From assembly GCA_030149365.1 (NCBI GenBank), contig JASBRP010000054.1:1-43169 (forward strand): a stretch of DNA of 43,169 nucleotides, in the 5' to 3' direction. The DNA comes from Solimonas sp. (lineage in GTDB: Bacteria; Pseudomonadota; Gammaproteobacteria; Nevskiales; Nevskiaceae). Position numbers and translations under genes: made by a program. This document shows, one piece after another, positions 19,291 to 28,414 of the stretch. Position 1 is the first letter of the stretch. Each line of letters opens with the position of its first letter. The notes beneath the pieces are model-generated. The model saw only the letters and a program-made list of their open reading frames with translations, searched no databases and had not been told where the DNA came from.

Positions 19291-19375
19291 GACGGGAATC
19301 GAGAATCGGAAATCGGGAATCGTAAAAAGCAGGCTCGCTTCTACGATTCCCGATTCCCGATTGCCGATTCCCGTC
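19291..19375. repeat. Large GGGAATCG inverted repeat inside an operon gap
   Basis: Arms of 34 bases (19291-19324 and 19342-19375) are reverse complements with three mismatches and consist of iterated GGGAATCG units, with a 17-base loop. It begins ten bases after the amidohydrolase stop and ends before the ribosome site of the CoA-transferase gene. A relative is at 33305-33400. Confidence 0.9.
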
Positions 19376-19384
19376 CTTTACAAA

Positions 19385-20485
19385 TCAACCCAAGCCAAAC
19401 GTCCGCAGCGCGTTGCCGGAGGTGATCTTGATGCGATCCGCCTCGGGAATGCCGGCTTCCTTGAACTGGCTGACGACCTGCGAGCGCGAGTTCGGCCAGC
19501 AGGTGGCCGGGTGCGGGAAGTCGGTGGACCAGTACAGGCAGTCCGGGCCAAAGTACTTGTAGCACTCGCTCAGGCCGCGCGGCTCGTACATGAAGGTGGC
19601 GCCGCACTGCTGGCGGAAGGTCTCCGACGGCGGGCGCTTCACACCGGGGAAGGTGTAGTGCTGGTGCATGCGAGGATCGAGCAGCGACTCGAAGAACCAC
19701 GGCAGCCAGCCCAGGCCCGGCTCCACGAACAGCACCTTGAGCTTGGGATACTTCTCCAGCGTGCCGGTGAGGATCCACATGCAGATGGTCTCCGCCAGCG
19801 GCGCCCAGGCCAGGCCGGTGAAGATGCCCTTCTGCGGCGTCGGGTCACGGCGGAAGACGTCCCAGAGGTTCTTGTGCAGGTCCAGGTGATTGAGGATCGT
19901 CAGGCCCGATTCCTCGATCAGCGACCACAGCGGCGCATAGCGCTTGTCGTAGAAGTCCGGCAGGCCCAGGTCCGAGGGGAACGGCGTGAGCTGCACGCAG
20001 CGCGCCTTCTTGTCGCGCGCCAGGCGCTCGACTTCCTTGATGGCGAAGTCGATGTCGTACAGCGGCAGCTGGTAGGCCGTCATCAGGCGCACGGGGTCGT
20101 GCGAGGCGAAATCGGCCATGGCGTTGTTGTAGCCCTGGAAGACTTCCTTCCAGTTGTCGCCCATCAGGAAGGGATTGGCGATCTTGGCGCCGGCGAGTTC
20201 CGGGAAGATGACCTCGGCGTAGACGCCGTCACGGTCCATGGCCTGCAGCTTGGCGGCCGGCTCGAAGTGGCCCGGGTCCTTGGCGGCTTCCGGATCGACG
20301 AAGTCCTCCAGCTCCAGCTGCGGCTGGCCGCCGCGCAGCACCTTGGCGGCGTATTCCTCGGCCTTCTTGTTGGCGTCGTCCCAGACGGCGTGCAGTTCCT
20401 TGCGCAGGCGCGCCTTGACCCAGTCATCCGTGAAATGGACGTGCGAGTCGACCGACACCAGTTTTTCCGTTGCTAACTCACCCAT
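19385..20485 (-). CDS. Amidohydrolase family protein (amidohydrolase-2/ACMSD-like)
   Basis: The 366-residue protein has the metal-binding start VDSHVHF near residue 12, a histidine in ILNHLDLH in the middle and the metal-binding aspartate motif STDFPHPATCWPNSR near residue 330. This is the TIM-barrel amidohydrolase-2 family, whose members decarboxylate or hydrolyse cyclic acids using one metal ion. In steroid and other catabolic clusters such proteins often stand beside CoA-transferases, and here it is the gene before the fused CoA-transferase. Substrate unknown. The ATG at 20485 has GGAGGAG upstream. The 232-base gap to the AraC gene behind it should hold the operon promoter, though I see no convincing boxes. 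Confidence 0.85.
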   Translation of the reverse strand: MGELATEKLVSVDSHVHFTDDWVKARLRKELHAVWDDANKKAEEYAAKVLRGGQPQLELEDFVDPEAAKDPGHFEPAAKLQAMDRDGVYAEVIFPELAGAKIANPFLMGDNWKEVFQGYNNAMADFASHDPVRLMTAYQLPLYDIDFAIKEVERLARDKKARCVQLTPFPSDLGLPDFYDKRYAPLWSLIEESGLTILNHLDLHKNLWDVFRRDPTPQKGIFTGLAWAPLAETICMWILTGTLEKYPKLKVLFVEPGLGWLPWFFESLLDPRMHQHYTFPGVKRPPSETFRQQCGATFMYEPRGLSECYKYFGPDCLYWSTDFPHPATCWPNSRSQVVSQFKEAGIPEADRIKITSGNALRTFGLG

Positions 20486-20717
20486 TTGACGCTCCTCCAG
20501 CTCTCATCGGCCGGCGGGACGCCAGCCTGTACGGCCCCAGCTTAGGCAGGGGGTCCGGAATGGCCCATAGCAAAATCTGACAACCTTCAAAGGCTCCGCA
20601 AAAACCTTGCGAATCAATGGTTACCGACCTGCCGGGTGTTTTGTTGAGTCCAACTTACCGCCGCCCCGGCGGGGATGCCTGACTCGTTTGAGGTAGTGCC
20701 GCCCGGCGGCAGCGGAT

Positions 20718-21728
20718 TCAGCCCGGCCGGGTGGCCGCGCGGTACTCGCTGGGGCTCATGCCAGACCAGCTCTTGAGCGCCCGGGACAGGCCGTTGGGCT
20801 CGGAGAAGCCGGCGCGCAGGGAGACTTCGCCCACCGGCAGGCCCTCGCGCAGCAGGCGCGCGGCCTCCTCGCGGCGCACTTCTTCCTTGAGCATGCGGTA
20901 GCTGGTGAACTGGGTGTCGAGCCGGCGACGCAGGGTCTGGCTGCTGACATGCCAGGACTCGGCCACTTCCTCGATCGAGGGCAGCGCGCCCTCGGCTTGT
21001 AGCTGGCGGCGCAGGCGCTCCTTCAGCAGCGAGCGGAAGGCCCGCTGCACCTCGACGTGCTGGGCCAGGTCGATGCTTTGCGGCTCGATGAAGCGGCGCA
21101 GGTCTTCGCGGCTGCGCACGATGGGGCGATCCAGGTAGGCCACCGGCAGCATCAGCTGGGCACTGGGCCGCGAGAAGCGGCTCAGGCCGCTGAAGGCCTC
21201 GGCGTACTCCTCCAGCGGACCGGCACAGGGATGGGGAAACTCGACGGCGACCAGCGGGATCTCCTCGCCGATCAGCCAGCCGGCGAAGCGCGACCAGATC
21301 AGGAACCACCATTCGACCTGCACGCGGTGGCGGTCCAGCTCCGGGCGGGCGATGTTCATCGCCACCGAGGCGACGTCGGGATGCACGTGCAGGTCGAAGC
21401 CGATGTCGCCGGTGACGCCGGCGTAGTAGCGGAAGGCGCGGGCCAGGCCCTCTCCCAGCGAATTGGCGCCGACCGCGCTGTCGCACATGCGCACGAAGCT
21501 GCCGACCTCGCAGGGGTCCGCGGTGAGGCCGCAGAACTCGTCCATCATCATCAGCTTGACGTTGCGGGAGACGCGGCAGAACGTGGCCGAGTCGAAGCCG
21601 GCAACCTCGCGCAGCGCCTCGGGCGACAGCGCCACGGCCTGGCCGATCATTTCAGCGGGATAGCCGTGGGCGGCCGCGCTGTCGATCATCGCGCGGGCAT
21701 AGCGGTTGAGAAGACCGGATGTCGCCAC
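20718..21728 (-). CDS. AraC-family transcriptional regulator
   Basis: The 336-residue protein has an N-terminal ligand-binding domain of the Arabinose_bd type (OruR/ArgR-like regulators) and a C-terminal pair of helix-turn-helix motifs ending with the family signature GLSRALKSWSGMSPSEYR. The GTG start at 21728 is preceded by GAGGAG; earlier starts give a low-complexity extension. It lies on the same strand as the amidohydrolase and CoA-transferase genes downstream, 232 bases away, and is a candidate activator of that pair or of the transport genes upstream. The inducer is unknown. Confidence 0.9.
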   Translation of the reverse strand: MATSGLLNRYARAMIDSAAAHGYPAEMIGQAVALSPEALREVAGFDSATFCRVSRNVKLMMMDEFCGLTADPCEVGSFVRMCDSAVGANSLGEGLARAFRYYAGVTGDIGFDLHVHPDVASVAMNIARPELDRHRVQVEWWFLIWSRFAGWLIGEEIPLVAVEFPHPCAGPLEEYAEAFSGLSRFSRPSAQLMLPVAYLDRPIVRSREDLRRFIEPQSIDLAQHVEVQRAFRSLLKERLRRQLQAEGALPSIEEVAESWHVSSQTLRRRLDTQFTSYRMLKEEVRREEAARLLREGLPVGEVSLRAGFSEPNGLSRALKSWSGMSPSEYRAATRPG

Positions 21729-21885
21729 TGCAAGCTCCTCGGTAAGCGCCCCCCGGCGCCGCCTGGACCCTATGGACCGCGGCCGGCCGGATGGGTTCCG
21801 ACAGGCCGCCATCAGATGCTAGCGGGGCGGTTCGCCCCCGGACCTGCCGCAAACGAGGGAGACTGGCCGACCGGCTCCCGCAACG

Positions 21886-21920
21886 AAAAAGGCCGGTCCG
21901 GGATGTCCCCGGACCGGCCC
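21886..21920 (-). terminator. Terminator of the transporter operon
   Basis: A 12-bp stem (21891-21902 with 21908-21919, GGCCGGTCCGGG) is followed on the minus strand by TTTTT (AAAAA at 21886-21890). It lies about 20 bases after the transporter stop. Confidence 0.92.
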
Positions 21921-21940
21921 TTTCTCTCAGCAGTAACGGC

Positions 21941-24331
21941 TTAGTTCGCCACGCCAGCCGGGTTGCCGGCCGGCAGGGGGCGGCCTTGGCCCTTGTAGAA
22001 CCAGGCCCCCAGCGCCGGCAGCAGGCAGATGGCGCCCAGCATGTTCACCAGGAACATGAAGGCCAGCAGGATGCCCATGTCGGCCTGGAACTTGAGCGCG
22101 GAGAACGCCCAGGTGCCGACGCCGATGGCCATGGTGATGGCGGTGAACACGGCAGCGGTGCCGCGCTGGCGCATGGCGTCGTAGAAGGCGCTGCGGAAGT
22201 CCACGCCCTCGTCCAGGGAGTGCTGGATGCGCTCGAACAGGTAGATGCCGTAGTCCACGCCCACGCCCACGCCCAGGGCCACCACCGGCAGCGTCGCCAC
22301 CTTGAGACCGATGCCCAGCACCGCCATCAGGGCGTTGCAGAAGATCGACACCATGGTCAACGGCACGATGATGCAGATCACCGCGGCGAAGGAGCGGAAG
22401 GTGATCAGGCAGAGCAGCGCCAGGGCGCCGAAGATGGCGGCCAGCATCGTCACCTCGGCCGAACCCACGGCCTCGTTGGTGGCGGCCATGACACCGACGT
22501 TGCCCGAGGCCAGGCGCAGGTTGACGCCCTTGGTCGGATTGGCGGCGATGAACTTCTTGATCTCCTCGACGGCATGGGCGATGACCGTGCCGTCATGGTT
22601 CTTCATGAAGATCAGCACCTGGATCGCACGGCAGCTCTCGTTGTTCAGGCCCAGGTTGGGGTCGAAGGCCTTGGAGCCGGTGGACAGGCCGGTCTGCGTG
22701 CGCGGCAGCGCTCGGTAGCGCGGGTTGCCCTCGTTGAACGCGGAGATCACCAGCTTGCCGATGCCGGCGACGCTGGTCACGGACTGCACGCCGTCGATGC
22801 CGCGCACGTACAGCTCGAAGCGGTCGATCAGGTCGACGACGTCGTAGTGCAGGCAGGAGTCGCCCTCGAAGTCCTTGGCCTCGGCGATCACGGTCAGCAC
22901 GTCGGTGCCGATGTTGTAGCTGCTGTTGATGGCGCGATCGTCGTAGTTGTAGCGCGAGTCGTGACGCAGCTCGGGAACGCCCTTGCCGGAGTCGCCGATC
23001 ACCATCTTGCGCGAGGCCATGGTGGTGACCACCAGCAGCACGGCGCAGACGGCGAACACGATCAGCGCGGTGCGCGGCTCGGCGCAGCGCGCCAGCGCCT
23101 TCCACAGGCCACCCATCAGCGGCGAGGGCCCACGCAGCGAGTGCTGGCGGCTGGACTCTTCCAGCTTCACACGGGTCAGGATGATCGGCAGGATCATCTT
23201 GTTGGTGACGATCATCAGCAGCACGCCGAGGCAGGCGGTGATGCCCAGCTCGTGCACGATGGGGATGTCGATGAACATGATCACCGCGAAGCCCAGGGCA
23301 TTGGTCAGCAGGGCCACGGCGCCGGGGATGAACAGCTTGCAGAAGGCGGCGCGCGAGGCCTCCACGGCGGTGGCGCCAGCCACCACCTCCTGGCGCCAGG
23401 CATTGGTCATCTGCACGGCGTGCGACACGCCGATGGAGAAGATCAGGAAGGGCACCAGGATCGACATCGGGTCGATGCCGAAGCCGATCAGCGGCAGCGT
23501 GCCGATCAGCCACAGCACCGGCAGCAACGCCACGATCAGCGCCACCACGGTGAGGCGCACCGAGCGGGTGTACCAGTACAGCAGCGCCATGGTGATCAGG
23601 AAGGCGACGCCGAAGAAGATGAACACACCGAGCAGGCCGTAGATGACGTCTCCGAGCAGGCGCGCGAAGCCGATGATGTTGACCTCGACGTTCTGGGTCT
23701 CGAACTTCTGGCGGATCTCGGTGAGCTTCTGCTGCACCTCCCAGTAGTCGACGCGCTGGCCTTCCTGGCCCTTGCTCGGGTCGTAGTCCTGCAGGTCGGC
23801 GCGGATCATGGCGCCCTTGAGGTCGTTGGCGACGATCAGGCCGATCTGGCCGGACAGCGCCACGTTCTTGCGCACCTGCTCCAGCTCCTCGGGCGTGCCC
23901 GAGTACTTGGCCGGCACCACCGGCTCGCCGTTGAAGCCCTGCTCGGTGATCTCGATGTAGTAGGTGCTGGGCGTGAACAGCGACGATACCTTGGTGCGGT
24001 TGACGCCGGGGATGTAGAACACCTCGTCCGTGGCGCCCTGCAGGGCATCCATGAACTCCTTGTTGTAGATGTCGCCCTCGCCCTTCCAGCGCAGGTTCAC
24101 CAGCAGCGTGTTGGCGCCGGAGAAGTCGCGCATGTAGTCCATCATCGTGCGCATGTACTCATGCTTGATGGGGATCAGCTTGAGGAAGCCCGGATCGAGC
24201 TTGACGCGCGTGGCACTGCCGGCGAACAGCACGGTGACGATGGCGAAGATCACCGCGAGAAGCTTGCGGCGGCCGATGAGGATATCGGCGATGCCGCCGA
24301 CGAATTTTTCCATCTTGCTGGCGTTGCTCAC
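21941..24331 (-). CDS. MMPL/RND-superfamily transporter
   Basis: The 796-residue membrane protein has the RND layout: one helix at about 24-44, a periplasmic loop of about 170 residues, a helix bundle (about 215-400), a second helix near 425-445, a second periplasmic loop, and a final bundle (about 625-780) with VVALGVGVGVDYGIYLFERI, the family's TM motif with an Asp-Tyr pair that usually carries proton coupling. Members move lipids, hopanoids or other hydrophobic compounds. It is coupled by a 4-base overlap to the preceding YCF48-like gene. Uptake or export of steroids or lipids is plausible given the neighbours, but not shown. Confidence 0.9.
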   Translation of the reverse strand: MSNASKMEKFVGGIADILIGRRKLLAVIFAIVTVLFAGSATRVKLDPGFLKLIPIKHEYMRTMMDYMRDFSGANTLLVNLRWKGEGDIYNKEFMDALQGATDEVFYIPGVNRTKVSSLFTPSTYYIEITEQGFNGEPVVPAKYSGTPEELEQVRKNVALSGQIGLIVANDLKGAMIRADLQDYDPSKGQEGQRVDYWEVQQKLTEIRQKFETQNVEVNIIGFARLLGDVIYGLLGVFIFFGVAFLITMALLYWYTRSVRLTVVALIVALLPVLWLIGTLPLIGFGIDPMSILVPFLIFSIGVSHAVQMTNAWRQEVVAGATAVEASRAAFCKLFIPGAVALLTNALGFAVIMFIDIPIVHELGITACLGVLLMIVTNKMILPIILTRVKLEESSRQHSLRGPSPLMGGLWKALARCAEPRTALIVFAVCAVLLVVTTMASRKMVIGDSGKGVPELRHDSRYNYDDRAINSSYNIGTDVLTVIAEAKDFEGDSCLHYDVVDLIDRFELYVRGIDGVQSVTSVAGIGKLVISAFNEGNPRYRALPRTQTGLSTGSKAFDPNLGLNNESCRAIQVLIFMKNHDGTVIAHAVEEIKKFIAANPTKGVNLRLASGNVGVMAATNEAVGSAEVTMLAAIFGALALLCLITFRSFAAVICIIVPLTMVSIFCNALMAVLGIGLKVATLPVVALGVGVGVDYGIYLFERIQHSLDEGVDFRSAFYDAMRQRGTAAVFTAITMAIGVGTWAFSALKFQADMGILLAFMFLVNMLGAICLLPALGAWFYKGQGRPLPAGNPAGVAN

Positions 24332-25470
24332 GGGGTGGCTCCCTTCGGCTGCGCATTGAGTCCGCCCAGTTCGACGCCGCCCTCGCCGGCGGTGACGATG
24401 TCACCACTGGCCAGCGGCAGCACGGCGGTGAGGCTCTTCTGGTTGACGGGCGACATGCGGGTAAAGCTGATGCCACCGTCGCGCGAGACGAACACGGCGT
24501 TGCTGGCGCCGACCAGGATCACCTCGTTCTGCGCGGTGACCGCGCCCGAGAACAGCGACAGTGCCTCGGGAATCTTGCTCTTGGTCCAGGTCTGGCCGCT
24601 GTCGGTGCTGTAGTAGGCGTTGCCGCGCATGCCGTAGGCCAGCAGGCCGCGGGAAGGCAGCGACAGGATGCCGAAGAAGGAGCCGGCGTAGACGCCGCCG
24701 TGGTCCTTCCAGGTGGCGCCCTTGTCCTTGGACTGCAGCAGCAGGCCGCGTTCGCCCACCAGCCACAGGCTGCCGTCGGCGGCGCGCGTCATGCCGTTGA
24801 GGTGGCGGTCGCCGATGCCCTCGTCGGCCTGGCCGACGTTGGCGAAGGGATCGGCCCAGGGATCTTCCTCGGCCGGCGCGGCGGCTTCCGCCGCTGCCGG
24901 AGCAGCCTCGGCGGCGGCCGGCGCGGCACCTTCCTCGGCGAGCTTTTCCTTGGTCCAGGTCTTGCCGCCGTCGGTGGAGGTCAGGAACAGGCCGAAGGAA
25001 CCATAGGCGAAGAGCTTGCCGTCATACGGGCCGGCGAGGCCCAGCAGGGGGTCGCTTTCCGCGGCGAACTGCACTTCCTTCCAGGTCTGGCCCTGGTCCT
25101 CGCTGCGCAGGATCCAGCCGTCATGGCCGACGGCCAGCACGGCGCCGTCGATGGCCAGCACCTGGGTCAGCGGGGAGCCGCGCGGCTTGTCGACCGTGGC
25201 TTCGCGCCAGCCGGCCTTGCCGTCGTCGGAGATCAGGATGCGGCCCAGCTCGCCCACGGCGACCAGGCGGGTGCCGGCGCTGGCGACGCCGTTGATCTGG
25301 ATGCGGTCCGCCTGCACCTGCGTCGGCGCGAACGGCGGCGGCGGGCGATGCGAGAACGCGTAGGCCGCAGCACCGGCCACGGCCACGGCGAACAGCACCG
25401 AAGGCCAGCCGCTGCGGTAGGAACTCCTGACGGGCGTGGATGACTCCAGCGTCGACGTCATTCGATTCAT
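24328..25470 (-). CDS. YCF48/BNR-repeat beta-propeller protein, membrane anchored
   Basis: The 380-residue protein has one N-terminal membrane helix (about 20-40) followed by a periplasmic propeller. Asp-box repeats of the BNR type are clear: SEDQGQTWKE, STDGGKTWTK, SKDKGATWKD, STDSGQTWTK and SRDGGISF. An insertion of about 30 Ala/Glu/Pro residues in the middle (AAPAAAEAAPAAAEAAAPAE) looks like a surface loop. Such YCF48-like proteins regularly accompany MMPL transporters in proteobacteria, where they may be periplasmic partners. The ATG at 25470 has a GGAGAA site; the frame is open further upstream but without likeness to the family. Confidence 0.85.
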   Translation of the reverse strand: MNRMTSTLESSTPVRSSYRSGWPSVLFAVAVAGAAAYAFSHRPPPPFAPTQVQADRIQINGVASAGTRLVAVGELGRILISDDGKAGWREATVDKPRGSPLTQVLAIDGAVLAVGHDGWILRSEDQGQTWKEVQFAAESDPLLGLAGPYDGKLFAYGSFGLFLTSTDGGKTWTKEKLAEEGAAPAAAEAAPAAAEAAAPAEEDPWADPFANVGQADEGIGDRHLNGMTRAADGSLWLVGERGLLLQSKDKGATWKDHGGVYAGSFFGILSLPSRGLLAYGMRGNAYYSTDSGQTWTKSKIPEALSLFSGAVTAQNEVILVGASNAVFVSRDGGISFTRMSPVNQKSLTAVLPLASGDIVTAGEGGVELGGLNAQPKGATP

Positions 25471-25606
25471 GACGAACTTCTCCTCTTGTTTCCACCCGGT
25501 CTTTGCCGGGTGGTCTACATCAGCCCTGCGAGGACAGCGGCACCCTGTACCGGGTGCCTGCCGCTTTCGCGCTAGCCGCTCTTCTTTGGAGACCTGTTGC
25601 CAGGTC

Positions 25607-26812
25607 TCAGGCGGCGATTTCGAACAGCGCGGCGGCACCCATGCCGCCGCCGATGCACATCGTGGTGACCACGTACTTCACGCCGCGGCGGCGGCCTTCG
25701 ATCAGGGCGTGGCCGACCATGCGGGCGCCGCTCATGCCGAAGGGATGGCCGATGGCGATGGCGCCACCGTTGACGTTGAGGCGGTCATGCGGGATGCCGA
25801 GCTTGTCGCGGCAGTAGATCACCTGGCAGGCGAACGCCTCGTTGAGCTCCCACAGGCCGATGTCGGAAACCTTCAGGCCATGCTTGGCCAGCAGCTTGGG
25901 AATGGCGAACACCGGGCCGATACCCATCTCGTCCGGCTTGCAGCCGGCCACCGCAAAACCACGGTAGATGCCCAGCGGCTGCAGGCCACGCTCCTGCGCG
26001 GCCTTGCGGCTCATCAGCAGGGCGGCGGCGGCGCCGTCGGACAGCTGCGAGGCGTTGCCGGCGGTGATGTGCTTGCCGAGCTGCACGAACTTGCCGTCCT
26101 TCCATACCGGCTTGAGGGCCGACAGGCTCTCGAAGCTGGTGTCCGGGCGGTTGCCTTCGTCCTTGGCCAACGTCACCGTTTCCTTGGTGGTCGGGTTGCC
26201 TTCCTTGTCGAACAGCTGCTTCTGAACCGTCAGCGGCACGATCTCGTCGTTGAACAGGCCGGCGGCCTGCGCCGCGGCGGTGCGCTTCTGGCTTTCCGCG
26301 GAGTATTCGTCCTGGGCCTGGCGGCTGATGCCGTAGCGCTCGGCAACGATCTCGGCGGTCTCGATCATCTGGATGTAGGCGGTGGGCTGCGCCGCCAGCA
26401 CCGCCTCGGAGACGAAGCGGTAGGAATTCTTGTGCTTGTTCTGCACCAGCGAGATCGATTCCAAGCCGCCGGCGACGACGATGTCCTGCTCGCCCACCAT
26501 GATGTTCTTGGCGGCGATGGCGATGGTCTGCAGGCCCGAGGAGCACTGGCGGTCCAGCGTCATGCCGGAGACCGTGTCGGGCAGGCCGCCGGTATAGGCG
26601 ACCAGGCGGCCGAGGTTGTAGGCCTGGGTGCCCTGCTGGGCGGCGCAGCCGATCAGCACGTCATCGACCTGCGCCGGATCGACCTTGGCGCGTTCCACCA
26701 CGGCCTTGACCACGGCACCGCCCAGGACCGGGGCTTCGGTGTCGTTGAAGGCGCCGCGGAAGGCCTTGCCGATGCCGGTGCGTGCAACCGAGACGATGAC
26801 TGCTTCGTTCAT
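25607..26812 (-). CDS. Acetyl-CoA acyltransferase (thiolase)
   Basis: The 401-residue thiolase has all catalytic residues: Cys90 (DRQCSSG), His356 (GHPFGMSG) and Cys386 (CIGGGMG). It cleaves a 3-oxoacyl-CoA to acetyl-CoA and a shortened acyl-CoA. The start at 26812 has GGAGAA upstream. It differs from the fadA6-type thiolase at 33403, so it probably acts on another intermediate or general chain. It is the last gene before the transporter operon; two small hairpins lie in the 136-base gap that follows it. It is probably cotranscribed with the MaoC and ipdF genes, across a 94-base gap with a GGCCGGG hairpin. Confidence 0.92.
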   Translation of the reverse strand: MNEAVIVSVARTGIGKAFRGAFNDTEAPVLGGAVVKAVVERAKVDPAQVDDVLIGCAAQQGTQAYNLGRLVAYTGGLPDTVSGMTLDRQCSSGLQTIAIAAKNIMVGEQDIVVAGGLESISLVQNKHKNSYRFVSEAVLAAQPTAYIQMIETAEIVAERYGISRQAQDEYSAESQKRTAAAQAAGLFNDEIVPLTVQKQLFDKEGNPTTKETVTLAKDEGNRPDTSFESLSALKPVWKDGKFVQLGKHITAGNASQLSDGAAAALLMSRKAAQERGLQPLGIYRGFAVAGCKPDEMGIGPVFAIPKLLAKHGLKVSDIGLWELNEAFACQVIYCRDKLGIPHDRLNVNGGAIAIGHPFGMSGARMVGHALIEGRRRGVKYVVTTMCIGGGMGAAALFEIAA

Positions 26813-26906
26813 TACCAGTTTCTCCGGGGTTGCGGCCGGGTTTTGCCCGGCCACGCCTAAGGGGTCAGTGAACAACGGTACGCCCTGCCCGGGCGCCCAG
26901 CTTCAC

Positions 26907-27362
26907 TCAAAAGTAGTAGCGCGAGATGGTGTCGGCGATGCAGGCGGGCTTGGCTTCGCCCTCGATCTCCACCGTCACGCGGATGGTGGCCTGCACGCCG
27001 CCGTCCTTGGTGCGCTCGGCGGCGATCAGGTCGCCCCGACCGCGGATACGCGAACCAACCTTCACCGGCGAGGGAAATCGCACCTTGTCGCAGCCGTAGT
27101 TGACGCCCATCTTCATGCGCACATCGACGATCTCCGGCAGGAAGCGCGAGGCCAGCGACAGCGTCAGGTAGCCATGGGCGATGCAGCTGCCGAAAGGGCC
27201 TTCCTTCGCCTTGTCCGCGTCCACGTGGATCCACTGGTGATCGTCGGTGGCGTCGGCGAAGAGATTGATGCGCTCCTGGGTCACCTGCACCCAGTTGCTC
27301 ACGTCCAGCGGCTTGCCGATGGACTCGAGGATGGACTCTGCGGTTTCGAAAAGGGTAGCCAT
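26907..27362 (-). CDS. MaoC-like hot-dog hydratase
   Basis: The 151-residue protein is a single hot-dog-fold MaoC domain. The motif FADATDDHQWIHVD near residue 34 holds the catalytic Asp/His pair of (R)-specific enoyl-CoA hydratases, and IAHGYLTLSL follows. It hydrates a 2-enoyl-CoA to a 3-hydroxyacyl-CoA. It is placed 13 bases after ipdF, so it could supply the hydration of HIP-enoyl-CoA that precedes the IpdF step; in Mycobacterium the hydratase for that step has been less certain, so this is inference. Confidence 0.88.
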   Translation of the reverse strand: MATLFETAESILESIGKPLDVSNWVQVTQERINLFADATDDHQWIHVDADKAKEGPFGSCIAHGYLTLSLASRFLPEIVDVRMKMGVNYGCDKVRFPSPVKVGSRIRGRGDLIAAERTKDGGVQATIRVTVEIEGEAKPACIADTISRYYF

Positions 27363-27375
27363 GGAGTCGTTTTTA

Positions 27376-28173
27376 TCAGGACCGTTGCGAGGAGGCGGAG
27401 ATGACCTCGCCCACCAGGTAGGAGGCGTATTCCGACGCCAGGAAGACCATCACGTTGGCGATCTCGAAGGCCTCGGCACCGCGGCCGAAGGCCTCGCGGC
27501 TGGCGAGCTCGTTGAGCAGGGCCTCGGGGGCGCTCTTGCGCAGGTGGTCGTGGAACACGATGGACGGCGACACGGCGTTGATGCGGATGCCGTAGTCGGC
27601 GGCTTCCAGCGCCGAGCAGCGCGTCAGCGCCATCACGCCGGCCTTGGCGGCGGCGTAGTGGGCCTGCTCCTTCTGCGCACGCCAGCCCAGTACCGAGGCA
27701 TTGTTGACGATGGCACCGCGACCGCGCGGCTGCATCTTCTTCAGCATGGCGCGAGTCATGCGGAAGGTGCCGGTGAGGGTCACGTCCAGCACCTTGTTCC
27801 ATTCCTCGTCGGTCATGTCGACCACGCGCTTGCTGCCGCCGAGACCGGCGTTGTTGATCAGCACGTCGACGCCACCGAGCTTGTCCTCGGCCGCGTCCAC
27901 CAGGGCCTGCACGTCGGCTTCCACGGCGACGTTGCCGACCTGGCCGAAGACCTGGGCCTGCGGGAACTCCTTGGCCAGGGCCTGGGCGGCCTCGTCGGTG
28001 CGGCGTGGGTGGATGTCGGACAGCATCAGGGCGCGGGCGCCCTCCTCCAGGCAGCGCTTGGCGGCGGCATAGCCGATACCGCCACCGGCGGCAGCGGTGA
28101 TCAGCACCGACTTGCCCTTGAGCAGGCCATGGGCCGGCACGTAGGGCGGCGGGGCGGAGGGGGTCGCGGTCAT
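27376..28173 (-). CDS. ipdF: SDR of steroid ring C/D degradation, IpdF-like
   Basis: The 265-residue SDR has the unusual cofactor loop TAAAGGGIG (26-34), catalytic Ser160 and Tyr173-x3-Lys177. It shares with the mycobacterial IpdF (Rv3559c) the stretches HGLLKGK, VVDMTDEEW, NNASVLGWRAQ, HYAAAKAGVMALTRCSA and RINAVSPSI, as I recall that sequence. IpdF is a hydroxyacyl-CoA dehydrogenase acting on the HIP-derived 5-hydroxy-indanone carboxyl-CoA. The ATG at 28173 was chosen for alignment with that protein. The upstream region has a nested palindrome (28273-28323) and a long repeat hairpin (28415-28492), so the gene may start its own transcript. Confidence 0.85.
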   Translation of the reverse strand: MTATPSAPPPYVPAHGLLKGKSVLITAAAGGGIGYAAAKRCLEEGARALMLSDIHPRRTDEAAQALAKEFPQAQVFGQVGNVAVEADVQALVDAAEDKLGGVDVLINNAGLGGSKRVVDMTDEEWNKVLDVTLTGTFRMTRAMLKKMQPRGRGAIVNNASVLGWRAQKEQAHYAAAKAGVMALTRCSALEAADYGIRINAVSPSIVFHDHLRKSAPEALLNELASREAFGRGAEAFEIANVMVFLASEYASYLVGEVISASSQRS

Positions 28174-28272
28174 GAACGGTCCTGTAGGAATTTCCAGTAC
28201 CCGGAGTCTGCCCGCCCCGGACAAGGCCTAGCCTCGTTCGGAAGGACGAGGATTCCCCATCCTGGTGCAATG

Positions 28273-28323
28273 GTTTGTCGGGGTTGTCGTGGATTTCCAA
28301 AATTGGAAAACACGCCGACAAAC
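28273..28323. promoter_or_regulatory. Nested palindrome upstream of ipdF (candidate operator)
   Basis: An inner perfect repeat TTTCCAA-AA-TTGGAAA (28294-28309) is flanked by outer arms GTTTGTCGG (28273-28281) and CCGACAAAC (28315-28323). It stands about 100-150 bases before the ipdF start. It does not fit the KstR2 consensus I know. Confidence 0.5.
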
Positions 28324-28414
28324 GCCCCGCCCAGGATTGCCGGGCCGGGTCCAATGGGCGAGCCGGGGTCCCGCCATGGATGGCACCAGCGTCCCTCTTC
28401 GATGAATTCAGCCC

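Noticed and set aside
19291..19375. GGGAATCG units as a CRISPR array
   Set aside because: Units are only about 8 bases, without spacers of constant length, and the two halves are inverted; no cas gene is near.
21791..24613. A 940-codon open frame on the plus strand opposite the MMPL transporter
   Set aside because: Low-complexity His/Asp/Gln/Gly composition and no motifs; it mirrors the third-position GC bias of the real gene.
28273..28323. KstR2 operator in front of ipdF
   Set aside because: The palindrome does not fit the CAAG-nn-CTTG core that I know for KstR2, and no kstR2 gene is in the window.
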